Source: DATAPE01 sp034667545
GTDB taxonomy: Bacteria > Actinomycetota > CADDZG01 > WHSQ01
Direction of reading: 5' to 3'
Assembly: GCA_034667545.1 (NCBI GenBank)
Contig: JAXDJR010000025.1
Span: 1 to 26,436 of the forward strand
DNA: 26,436 nt
Shown one piece after another: positions 8,251 to 15,595 of the stretch (position 1 is the stretch's first letter; the number at the start of each line of letters is the position of its first letter). The notes beneath the pieces are model-generated. The model saw only the letters and a program-made list of their open reading frames with translations. It had not been told where the DNA came from and did no database searches. The position numbers and the translations under genes were made by a program.

Positions 8251-8901
8251 ATGAAGCCTGCAGCCATTCTCGACATCGACGGCACTCTCATCGACACGAA
8301 CTACCAGCATGCGCTGGCCTGGTTCCGCGCTTTCAAGCGATTCGACATCATTCTGCCCATCTGGAAGATCCACCGGGGTATCGGCATGGGCGGAGACCAC
8401 ATGATCGAAGCTCTCTGTGACAAGGGCAAAGAGGAAGAGCTGGGAGACGAGATTCGGGAAGCCGAGAAGGGCTTCTATGAGGCGCTGATCGACGAGGTTG
8501 TGCCTGTGCATGGGGCGCGCGACTTCATCGTTGCCCTAAAGAAACGCGGGCATCCCATCGTCCTCGCCAGTTCCGCAAAGGACAATGAGGTTGATCACTA
8601 CCTCGACCTCTTGGACTGCCGCGATCTTGTGGATTCCTGGACGACTTCCGGAGATGTCGAAAACACCAAGCCCGATCCCGATCTCGTGCTGGCGGCGATC
8701 GAGAAAGTCGAAGGCTCCGACGCGGTGATGGTCGGGGATTCAACGTTCGATTGCGAAGCCGCCACACGCGCAGGGATCGAGACGGTCGCCGTTATGACCG
8801 GCGGGTTCTCGGAAGACGAGCTGAGGGAAGCGGGGGCCGTGGCGATATTCGAGTCGATCGACCAATTGGCCGGCCAGTTGGACAAGACGCCTTTGAAGTA
8901 G
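8251..8901 (+). CDS. HAD-superfamily phosphatase (beta-phosphoglucomutase/phosphoglycolate phosphatase-like)
   Basis: 216 aa. All HAD motifs are visible: motif I DIDGTLID (8-15; nucleophile D8, acid/base D10), motif II Ser in VLASSAK (104-110), motif III K140 in ENTKPDP, and motif IV GDSTFD (162-167). The helical cap insert after motif I (about 17-85) is subclass I, the type used for small phosphorylated metabolites. The fold and phosphatase chemistry are secure, but the substrate cannot be told from sequence. It sits between selB and selA on the opposite strand, divergent from selB with a 35-bp gap and convergent with selA. A link to selenium or phosphoseryl metabolism is possible only by position. 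Confidence 0.9.
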   Translation: MKPAAILDIDGTLIDTNYQHALAWFRAFKRFDIILPIWKIHRGIGMGGDHMIEALCDKGKEEELGDEIREAEKGFYEALIDEVVPVHGARDFIVALKKRGHPIVLASSAKDNEVDHYLDLLDCRDLVDSWTTSGDVENTKPDPDLVLAAIEKVEGSDAVMVGDSTFDCEAATRAGIETVAVMTGGFSEDELREAGAVAIFESIDQLAGQLDKTPLK

Positions 8902-8919
8902 GGCGTTCCGTGACCTCCA

Positions 8920-8954
8920 GGACCACACAACGGGCGGAGCCAGCTTCGTGGTCC
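8920..8954. terminator. Possible hairpin terminator between convergent HAD and selA genes
   Basis: A 7-bp inverted repeat, GGACCAC at 8920-8926 and GTGGTCC at 8948-8954, lies 18 nt after the HAD stop and 51 nt before the selA stop. CTTATT follows on the plus strand, so there is no proper U-run. The 21-nt loop can form a small inner stem. It suits a convergent pair but is weak evidence for intrinsic termination. Confidence 0.3.
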
Positions 8955-9005
8955 CTTATTGAGCCAAAGGATCGAGATCAAAGGGGTTCGGCGTGTGGAG
9001 TGAAC

Positions 9006-10385
9006 TCAGAGGTGGCCCAGGCCACAAAGGATGTCGTCTTGATGTGGGGCTACGGTGCGCAGATCCAGCAGGAGACTGTCGTCCTCGATGCGGCCGACGA
9101 CGGGGGGAATCCCGTAGCGCAAGCTGCGCTCGAGCTCGGCGGTGCTGCGATCGGGATGGCGGAGCGTCACTCCCCACGAATCGATCTCGGCCCCCGGAAG
9201 GGAGCCGCCACCGGTGACCGAGTGGCAGCGAACCGCTTCGGCCTTCAGACCTTTCTCGGAGAGCCGAGCTGCGACCGCGCTGGCCCTCGCCTCGAGTTCC
9301 TTCAGCGGCAGCGCTGCCATTTGCCACAGCGGCAACCGCTCGCTCTCCCCCTCCAGATACATCGTAAGTGTGACCTCGAGAGCGGCGAGCGTCATCTTGT
9401 CCACCCGTACCGCTCGCATCAACGGATGCTTCGAGATCTTGTCGATCAGTGGGCCGCGCCCTGCGATGACTCCCGCCTGCGGCCCCCCGAGGAGCTTGTC
9501 CCCCGAGAAAGTGACGATGTCGGCACCTTCGACGACTGTGGCGCGGACACTGGGCTCCTGCTCTGCCCACGGCGCGCCCGGTGGAGCCGATACGAAACCG
9601 GAGCCCAGATCGTGGAGGAACGGTACCTTGCGCCCCCGTGCCAGCCGCGCCAGATCGCGTGCTTCCACGGTCGCGGTGAAGCCCACGAGGCGATAGTTGG
9701 ACGGATGCACTTTGAGGATGGCGGCGGTGTCACCGGAGATCGCCCGTTCGTAATCGGCAAGGTGCGTGCGGTTGGTAGTCCCTACTTCAACCAGCCGGGC
9801 GCCTGACGCAGCCATGACATCCGGCACCCGAAACTCACCACCGATCTCGATCAACTCTCCCCTCGAGACGATGACCTCCCGATCCGGGCACAACGCGGCG
9901 AGGGTGACGAGCACCGCGGCAGCGTTGTTGTTCACGACGAGCGCAGATTCGGCCCCCGTGATGGCCCCGATCAGCGACCGCGCGTGCGCATAGCGGGAGC
10001 CGCGCCGGCCGGTGTCGATGTCGTATTCGAGATTGGAGTAGCTTTCCGAGGCGATCCTTACCGCGTCCAACTGGCGGGCTCCCAGTGGGACCCGGCCGAG
10101 GTTCGTGTGGATCAGTACTCCGGTAGCGTTTATCACCGGCTGCAGCAAGCCCCGGCCCCCGGCGCGAACGAGCTCTTCCGCGCGAGTCACCACCTTCCCG
10201 AACGAGGAAGTTTCACCTCCCTGGCGTATCCGGTTGCGCTCCTCGTCGATGGCGCGTCGGGCGATGGCAGTGCGAGTGGCTTCGGGAGCAGTTCCGATCA
10301 GAGCCTTGGCGACGCGATCAACCGCGGGCAGTTCTCTCAAGCGCCGGGAGAGGTCTTCTGAACCTCCCGCGTCGGCGGGCTTCAT
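9006..10385 (-). CDS. selA: L-seryl-tRNA(Sec) selenium transferase SelA
   Basis: 459 aa, full family length. SelA is a large PLP enzyme that converts Ser-tRNA(Sec) to Sec-tRNA(Sec) with selenophosphate. Landmarks: an N-terminal tRNA-binding segment with LRELPAVDRV (17-26), VINATGVLIHTNLGR (84-98), VVNNNAAAVLVTL (150-162), SRGELIEIGGEFRVPDVM (174-191), and the PLP lysine K297 in FSGDKLLGGPQAG. The ATG overlaps the stop of the upstream NarL-family response regulator by 4 nt (ATGA), so selA is probably translated by coupling to that gene. The bacterial one-step route (SelA rather than PSTK/SepSecS) is implied. selD and tRNA(Sec) were not found here. Confidence 0.95.
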   Translation of the reverse strand: MKPADAGGSEDLSRRLRELPAVDRVAKALIGTAPEATRTAIARRAIDEERNRIRQGGETSSFGKVVTRAEELVRAGGRGLLQPVINATGVLIHTNLGRVPLGARQLDAVRIASESYSNLEYDIDTGRRGSRYAHARSLIGAITGAESALVVNNNAAAVLVTLAALCPDREVIVSRGELIEIGGEFRVPDVMAASGARLVEVGTTNRTHLADYERAISGDTAAILKVHPSNYRLVGFTATVEARDLARLARGRKVPFLHDLGSGFVSAPPGAPWAEQEPSVRATVVEGADIVTFSGDKLLGGPQAGVIAGRGPLIDKISKHPLMRAVRVDKMTLAALEVTLTMYLEGESERLPLWQMAALPLKELEARASAVAARLSEKGLKAEAVRCHSVTGGGSLPGAEIDSWGVTLRHPDRSTAELERSLRYGIPPVVGRIEDDSLLLDLRTVAPHQDDILCGLGHL

Positions 10386-11053
10386 CGCTGGGGTTTGTAA
10401 TCCAGGATGCGTCGGCGCATGGCCTCCTGGATCGCCGACACCCGGTTGTTTACGTGGAGCTTCGTGTAGATGTTGGCGATGTGAGTGGTGACCGTTCGCT
10501 CCGAGATCGACAGACGGTTGGCTATCGTCTTGTTGGGGAGACCCTCGCTCATCCGTTGCAAGATCTCGCGTTCCCGAGGGGTCAGCGGTTGGTAGGCCTC
10601 TGCGGCCTCGGCTGATTGATAGGACTGAAATTCAGACAGCAGCTGCGACGCTACCGTTGGGTCTATCCGGGCCCCTCCGCGGGAGATCGACCGAACCGTG
10701 TCGAGAACCTCCCCAAGCTCGGCGGTCTTGAGCAGATACCCCGAAGCACCGGCTTTGATGGCATCGAAGATGAACTGCTGCTCATCATGCCCCGACAGGA
10801 CCACCACCCCGACGTTGGGGAGGGTGTTCTTTATCTCTCTGGTTGCTTCGATACCATCCTTGTTGGGCATGATGACGTCGATGATGACCACGTCCGGCAC
10901 CGTCCGTTCAACCGTAGCAAGCGCGTCGACTCCATCCGATGCTTCTCCGACGACCTCGATGTCACCTTCACTCTCGAGCATCGTTCGGATGCCGCGCCGC
11001 AGGAGGTCGTGGTCGTCGATCAGGACCACTCGTATCTTTTGATCCGTTTCCAT
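10382..11053 (-). CDS. NarL/LuxR-family response regulator
   Basis: 223 aa from the ATG at 11053; an upstream in-frame ATG at 11104 would add 17 residues that do not fit a receiver domain. Receiver domain 7-125: acidic pair D13/D14, phosphoacceptor D59 in VVIIDVIMP, and K109 in GYLLK. The LuxR-type helix-turn-helix is at about 158-220, starting LTPREREILQRMSEG, with recognition region SISERTVTTHIANIYTKL. It should be a DNA-binding regulator switched by phosphorylation. Its stop overlaps the selA start, which is an odd partner. The nearest kinase, upstream at 11377-13425, is HisKA type, whereas NarL regulators usually pair with HisKA_3 kinases, so cognate pairing is uncertain. Confidence 0.9.
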   Translation of the reverse strand: METDQKIRVVLIDDHDLLRRGIRTMLESEGDIEVVGEASDGVDALATVERTVPDVVIIDVIMPNKDGIEATREIKNTLPNVGVVVLSGHDEQQFIFDAIKAGASGYLLKTAELGEVLDTVRSISRGGARIDPTVASQLLSEFQSYQSAEAAEAYQPLTPREREILQRMSEGLPNKTIANRLSISERTVTTHIANIYTKLHVNNRVSAIQEAMRRRILDYKPQR

Positions 11054-11127
11054 CACAGGGATGATATCGACCAGTGAACCGGGTACCACAAGGAAGAAAC
11101 CCAAGAGAAGACCCAGATGATGCCGCG

Positions 11128-11367
11128 ATGCGTCCAGAGGTCCGCTGGACCGTCGGCTGCCTCGTCGCTGCTGCTGCCGTCGCCGGACTGGGCATACTCG
11201 TGCTGTTAGTGGCGATCGCTCTGCAGCCTCCGGCCTGGGTGCAGGTGCTTATCGGTATCGCCCTCGCTGGAGGAGGGGCCTTCCTTGCCTGGCTAGTAGC
11301 GTCAGCGCTCGGTCAGTCGCGGGCGCGCCGGGATCGTGAGCGAAGGCACCTGCGCGGATTGCGCTGA
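11128..11367 (+). CDS. Small two-helix membrane protein (putative)
   Basis: 79 aa from ATG 11128 (MRPEVRWTVGCLV...). Two hydrophobic stretches, about residues 8-30 and 36-58, are separated by a short PPAWVQ turn and followed by an Arg-rich tail (SRARRDRERRHLRGLR), which predicts the C-terminus inside. No family is recognised. It lies on the plus strand in the 323-bp gap between the minus-strand kinase and response-regulator genes, so if real it separates their transcription. An alternative start at 11074 overlaps the regulator's 5' end. Composition and positive-inside tail argue for a gene, but there is no strong Shine-Dalgarno. CTTTTTAG just after the stop could aid termination. Confidence 0.5.
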   Translation: MRPEVRWTVGCLVAAAAVAGLGILVLLVAIALQPPAWVQVLIGIALAGGGAFLAWLVASALGQSRARRDRERRHLRGLR

Positions 11368-11376
11368 GCGGTCTTT

Positions 11377-13425
11377 TTAGCTCGCCGCGGCCGCTCCCCC
11401 TTTGACGACGTAGAGCGCTGGGCTGACCCCTCCTTTGGGGAGGGCGGACGCCCTGTTGGGACGCAGTGGGATGCGCAGGCTGAACACCGACCCATTGGGT
11501 CCTGAACTCTCCAACCACAGGTGACCTCCTACTGCTCCTGCGAGCTTGCGGCAGATGTACAGACCCAAACCGGTCCCTCCCACCTGGCGGGTCGAGGATT
11601 GGTCGACCTGGTAGAAGCGGTCGAAGATCTTGTCGTGGAGGTCTTCGCTGATGCCGTCACCTTCGTCGGCTATAGATATGACCGCCGAAGCACCCTCGAC
11701 TCTGCCCGCGATTGTGATGGTGGATCCCGGTGGCGAATATTTGACGGCGTTGTCGATCAAGTTCGACATGATCTGGTGCACCATGCTCTCGTCAGTGAGC
11801 ACTTCGGGGAAACCCTCCTCAAATCTGACGGCGATGGAATGCGAATGAGATGCGTCGCGATCTTCGGCGATCTCGCGCGATATGACAGGCAGGGACAGGC
11901 TAGTGAGATCAGGCGCGTCTCGATCTGCTTCGATCCGCGAGACGGTCAACAGATCCTCGATGAGGTTTCGCAGCCGGTCGGCTTGGCGGTCGATCGTTTC
12001 CATGAAGTCTCTCTGCTGATCTGCCGGCCACACAACATTTGGGCGAAGCAGCGTTTTCACATAACCCTGGATGGAGGTCAAGGGTGTGCGCAACTCATGA
12101 GAGACGGCCGCGACGAAGTCATCCTTCAACCGGTTCATCTCGGTGAGGTGGGCGAGGGAGTCCTCGAGTTGCTCGATCAGCCGAGCATTCTGAACGGAAA
12201 CGCTTGCGTGGTTCGCCAGAGTCTCGAAGAGCTTGAGGTCCTCGTTGTCAAAGGTCGTCACTTCCCCTAGGCGGTTGCCGACGGTAAACGTGCCGATCAC
12301 AGTTCCCTCCCCGTGGAGGGGCGTGACCATCGCGTCCCGCATCCCCCGATCGGCGAAGTGCCGGCGTAACCGCTCGTTGGCTATGGGACGGGACACCAGA
12401 ACGGCAACATCCTCTGACGCTACTCGTGCCCACACGCCTTCCGTGGGATCGAGCTCTACGGGAGTCATGTATTCCAAGTCCTGATCTGGATCCAAGCTTG
12501 TGCGCAGCGCAGGCTCCCCTGGCTCCATTCCAAAGAGAGTTATCTGTGCTGCCTCAGCGCGAAACATCTCACGGGCCTGTGTCAGCAAGGAATTCATGGA
12601 CGCCTCGAGCTTCAGGGATTGTTGCAAGCCCTGCGTCGCGGAATAGAGCGACTCGAGGCTGTCGTGCTTCTGACGTTCGGCCGTGTACAAACGATAGGTA
12701 AGGAACAGCATCGCGGTCGGGACGAGGAGCATCCAGGAAGCAGTCGGGTCGCGCCACAAGATCATGACGCCGATGAGGGCCAGGCTTGTGTTAGTCACCG
12801 TTATCCCCATCGCCATAGCTACCGCTTGCGGGCGCTGATGCAACTGAATCTTTCCTTCGGAAAGAGAGATCGCGATGAAGATCGCGAGAACCCCTAATGC
12901 TGAGGCTGCGATCGTAGATAGAAATACCGCAACCCATCCGGTGTGGCCCAAGGGGTCGCCGTGCGCTATCAGTGTGCGGAAGATCAACGTAGCGGTGGTT
13001 GTGCCGAGAGCGAAGCTTCCAGTGTTGAAGACCAACTTCACCAAGGACTGGCGGCGGTGGTAGGCGAGCGCCGCCGCAGCGCCGATGATCTGAGCGGCGA
13101 TCAGCCCCTGCGGACTCGTAAAAAAGAGACCGAGCACCAGAGGGATCTCGCTGAGGGAAAGTGAGTGAGCGTCGCGGCGGAACTGGAAGTGAACGACAAA
13201 TACCTCCGCCGCGTAGAACAGGATCGCCAGAGTCCACCACGGGATGTGGAAACCAGAAGCGAGCAGAGCATCCGATCGCGGTAGATGGGCGACGAAACCC
13301 CAATACAGAGCTGCGGCTGCCGCGACGACCACTGCGTTAAGGATCCATACCGAGCCGCCCCGGGGTATGCGGAAGAGCGACAGCCGAGACTGCCGCTCTT
13401 GCCGCATTTCCGCCTGTGGATGCAT
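11377..13425 (-). CDS. Membrane sensor histidine kinase with GAF domain
   Basis: 682 aa. Layout: cytoplasmic N-terminus; a multi-helix membrane domain (about 27-245, seven to eight helices, MASE-like); GAF domain (about 270-415); short coiled coil; HisKA domain with H443 in AAVSHELRTPLTSIQGY; HATPase domain with N box SNLIDNAVKYSPPGS (554-568), G1 ADEGDGIS (586-593), F box FDRFYQVDQ and G2 GGTGLGLYI (616-624). The membrane array could sense a lipid-soluble or membrane state, and GAF a small ligand; neither can be identified. The kinase core is complete. It lies 57 bp downstream of the subtilase gene on the same strand, so co-transcription is possible. The closest regulator gene is NarL type, an unusual match for a HisKA kinase. 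Confidence 0.93.
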   Translation of the reverse strand: MHPQAEMRQERQSRLSLFRIPRGGSVWILNAVVVAAAAALYWGFVAHLPRSDALLASGFHIPWWTLAILFYAAEVFVVHFQFRRDAHSLSLSEIPLVLGLFFTSPQGLIAAQIIGAAAALAYHRRQSLVKLVFNTGSFALGTTTATLIFRTLIAHGDPLGHTGWVAVFLSTIAASALGVLAIFIAISLSEGKIQLHQRPQAVAMAMGITVTNTSLALIGVMILWRDPTASWMLLVPTAMLFLTYRLYTAERQKHDSLESLYSATQGLQQSLKLEASMNSLLTQAREMFRAEAAQITLFGMEPGEPALRTSLDPDQDLEYMTPVELDPTEGVWARVASEDVAVLVSRPIANERLRRHFADRGMRDAMVTPLHGEGTVIGTFTVGNRLGEVTTFDNEDLKLFETLANHASVSVQNARLIEQLEDSLAHLTEMNRLKDDFVAAVSHELRTPLTSIQGYVKTLLRPNVVWPADQQRDFMETIDRQADRLRNLIEDLLTVSRIEADRDAPDLTSLSLPVISREIAEDRDASHSHSIAVRFEEGFPEVLTDESMVHQIMSNLIDNAVKYSPPGSTITIAGRVEGASAVISIADEGDGISEDLHDKIFDRFYQVDQSSTRQVGGTGLGLYICRKLAGAVGGHLWLESSGPNGSVFSLRIPLRPNRASALPKGGVSPALYVVKGGAAAAS

Positions 13426-13482
13426 CTAAGGCTCCTGGATTACTGCCCCTTTCCCCACCCCGCCTAGTTAAGAAGGGTGCTT

Positions 13483-15402
13483 CTAGGGGATGACCACGAT
13501 ACTGGGTTGGTCGTCCGCACCCCAGCTCGAGCTCGACCAGCTGTTACCAGACCAGCTGTTACCGGACCAGTTCTTGCCGGACCAACTGTTACCGGACCAG
13601 CTGTTGCCGGACCAGCTGTTACCGGACCAACTGTTACCAGACCAGCTGTTGCCGGACCAACTGTTACCCGACCAGCTGTTGCCACTCCAGCTGTTACCCG
13701 ACCAGCTGTTGCCAGACCAGCTGTTGCCGTCCCAGGTATCCCCCGACCAACTGTTACCGCTCCAGCTGTTTCCCGACCAGCTGTTGCCATTCCACATTCC
13801 GCCGCTCCAGCTGTTTCCCGACCAGCTATTACCGGACCAGCTGTTTCCGTCCCACGGCGTTCCAAAGATGTCCTGCTCTCCCGTCAAGAACGACTCGATC
13901 CTGGCCCCCGGCTTCGGCGAATCCGCGCCGGCTGTGGTGACTTGACTCAGGTGGACCGAGCCTCGTGCCCCCTCGAGGGATCCCTTTCCATCCGACGTCT
14001 GGAAGTGCTGGCACTCGGTGCACGCCGGCGTCGGGGCTGATAGTGCACCTCGCATGTTGAGAAGCCCGTTTCCTTGTGCCTTCGCACCTGCTAAGGGAAG
14101 CGTGCGGGCTGTTGAAGTCAAGATCTGTTTGACCTGGTCAGGCGTCAGGTTCGGTCGCTGGGACAGAAGCAATGCAGCCGCACCTGATGTAACGGCGGCC
14201 GCTTCCGAGGTCCCGCTGCCGCGGAAGAACCGAGTACCGACTTGGCCCGTGCTGCCGTACGTGTCGTCGATGTAGGAACCCGGATCCCGGAGACTCACTA
14301 CCGATCTGCCCGGAGCGAGCAGGTCGGGGTTGCGGATGCCGTCGCCTCGGGCCGAGAAGTCCGACACCTGGTCATCAAGAACCTGGGGAGTGCCCTGGGT
14401 GTCGGCGGATCCCACCGCCAGCACGTAGGGGTCCGTTGCCGGATCGTTAAGAGCGGAGTCTCCGAATTGAGAGTTGCCGGCGGAAGCCACAACGACGATA
14501 CCGAACCTGCGCCAGGCAACTTCTGCCGCATAAGCAAGCGGGTCGATCGTGTAGGCCTGCTTCGAGTCGGTGCCAAAGCTGAGGTTCAGCACTCGGATGT
14601 TCAATCCGTTGTCATTGCGGTGCTCGGCCACCCAGTTGATACCCGCGAGGACCTGGCTGACGTCAACGACGCCGTTGCTTGCACCCACCTTCACGTTGAT
14701 GAGGCGGGCGTCGGGGGCGATGCCTACGAAGGAGGAGCTGTTCGTGTAGTTCGCGGCTGACACGCCTGTGTCCTTACCGGCGATGATGCCGGCCATGTGG
14801 GTGCCGTGGCCGAACCCATCGATGTAGCGCATGCCAGGAGCGTTGTTGTCCAGCGAAAGGTCGGGACCGTGCGTCACTTTGGCCGAGCCGTCGCTGTTGG
14901 TTGATGTGAGCCCATCGACCGGAACGACCCCCGTGTCCAGCAGCGCTACGCCGATGCCTTGTCCGGTAAACCCGGCGTTCCAGAAGTCGGAAGCTCTAAT
15001 CGTCTTCATCGTCTGGTGCATGGAACCTGCGTCCGTCGACGCGTTGTAGCCGTCGCTCGTACTGTTGAGGTGCACCGGCAGGTCCCGGTCAACTGAATAG
15101 ATGCCCGGCTGCTCTCTAAGCGCGGCGATCGAAGAGGCTGGGACCCTGGCGGTGAAACCGTGGATGATCCCGATCGAACGCTGGACCGTGCCCCCGGTGC
15201 CTGTCACCGCGTGCTGGGCCAAGGCGCCGGAACTGGGCAACTCGCGCACGATCACCGCGACCATTTTTCCGCCGGCCGTGGCCGCCGCAGAAGTGGCCGC
15301 CGGGGTCGTCGCCAGCAGGGTCGTCATCAACAAGCAGGCGCTGAATGCGGCGAGCGTCTTGGTGGGACTCGTCTGAGTGACCCTAGTTCCTGAAATTCCC
15401 AA
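13483..15402 (-). CDS. Secreted subtilase (peptidase S8) with Trp pentapeptide-repeat tail
   Basis: 639 aa. Start is TTG 15402, supported by GGAGG five nt upstream. Signal peptide about 1-40; inhibitor I9-like propeptide about 45-112; S8 domain about 135-450. Catalytic residues are D156 (ALLDTGV), H199 (GHGTHMAG), oxyanion N310 (VVVASAGNS) and S399 (GSGTSEAAAV). The usual GTSMAAP reads GTSEAAA. A linker with CTEC (461-464) leads into a tail (about 515-630) with Trp every five residues, mostly NSWSG, ending in an acidic-hydrophobic SIVVIP. The enzyme is probably exported and self-processed. The tail may be a wall-binding or adhesive module, but this is inference. The gene is divergent from the exported M15 peptidase across 193 bp, and a histidine kinase follows 57 bp after its stop. 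Confidence 0.93.
   Translation of the reverse strand: MGISGTRVTQTSPTKTLAAFSACLLMTTLLATTPAATSAAATAGGKMVAVIVRELPSSGALAQHAVTGTGGTVQRSIGIIHGFTARVPASSIAALREQPGIYSVDRDLPVHLNSTSDGYNASTDAGSMHQTMKTIRASDFWNAGFTGQGIGVALLDTGVVPVDGLTSTNSDGSAKVTHGPDLSLDNNAPGMRYIDGFGHGTHMAGIIAGKDTGVSAANYTNSSSFVGIAPDARLINVKVGASNGVVDVSQVLAGINWVAEHRNDNGLNIRVLNLSFGTDSKQAYTIDPLAYAAEVAWRRFGIVVVASAGNSQFGDSALNDPATDPYVLAVGSADTQGTPQVLDDQVSDFSARGDGIRNPDLLAPGRSVVSLRDPGSYIDDTYGSTGQVGTRFFRGSGTSEAAAVTSGAAALLLSQRPNLTPDQVKQILTSTARTLPLAGAKAQGNGLLNMRGALSAPTPACTECQHFQTSDGKGSLEGARGSVHLSQVTTAGADSPKPGARIESFLTGEQDIFGTPWDGNSWSGNSWSGNSWSGGMWNGNSWSGNSWSGNSWSGDTWDGNSWSGNSWSGNSWSGNSWSGNSWSGNSWSGNSWSGNSWSGNSWSGNSWSGKNWSGNSWSGNSWSSSSWGADDQPSIVVIP
13522..13866 (-). 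repeat. 23-unit, 15-bp coding repeat (Trp pentapeptide repeat of the subtilase)
   Basis: Twenty-three consecutive 15-nt units in phase, each with a CCA (Trp on the minus strand) at the same place. Most encode NSWSG; variants are TPWDG, GMWNG, DTWDG, KNWSG and the last SSSSW. Units differ mainly at third codon positions (for example AAC/AAT and GGC/GGT/GGG alternatives) while the residues stay fixed. Opposite-strand reading frames through the array are artefacts of this periodicity. Confidence 0.95.
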
Positions 15403-15595
15403 TATGTCCTCCGTCGTTGTTCTTCATAGGGATATCTACGTATTCTCGGGTCCCTTGCCTTAGTTCCCAATAGCTAGATATGACTACATATGCGTGGTTC
15501 GTCCGGGCTAGTCCCGTTGCGCCGCAAGGGAAACAAGCATTTGAGGCCCTTGGATCGCATTCAAGCTCTCCGCCGGAACAGCCGATAGGGCCAGG
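15403..15595. promoter_or_regulatory. Divergent control region between the subtilase and M15 peptidase genes
   Basis: 193 bp with a visibly AT-richer core around 15430-15490. A possible plus-strand promoter is TTGCCT (near 15456) with TATGAC about 18 nt on. A hairpin, CCC-G-TTGC-gcc-GCAA-GGG, lies near 15513-15530 in the presumed M15 leader. Near-repeats of TAGTTCC...CCCAATA occur at about 15384-15404 and 15461-15474. No known riboswitch consensus (ydaO or others) was recognised. The divergent layout suggests shared control of two exported hydrolases. Confidence 0.4.

Noticed and set aside
8915..9010. Possible tRNA(Sec) near selA, with CCACAC...GTGTGG stem-like ends and GGTTCGGC
   Set aside because: No credible T-loop (TTCRANY), no UCA anticodon loop in place, and no long variable arm; 75 nt is too short for a bacterial tRNA(Sec).
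13522..13866. Regular repeat array as a CRISPR
   Set aside because: The repeat unit is 15 bp with no spacers, in frame within a gene, and no cas genes are near.
13477..14040. Long plus-strand reading frames rich in Pro, Val, Leu and Gln over the subtilase tail
   Set aside because: They are created by the 15-bp periodicity of the minus-strand coding repeat; the minus strand carries the full protease with signal peptide and catalytic triad.
15403..15595. Riboswitch (for example ydaO, c-di-AMP) before the wall peptidase
   Set aside because: Such elements precede some actinobacterial wall hydrolases, but none of the consensus blocks is present here; only one small hairpin was seen.
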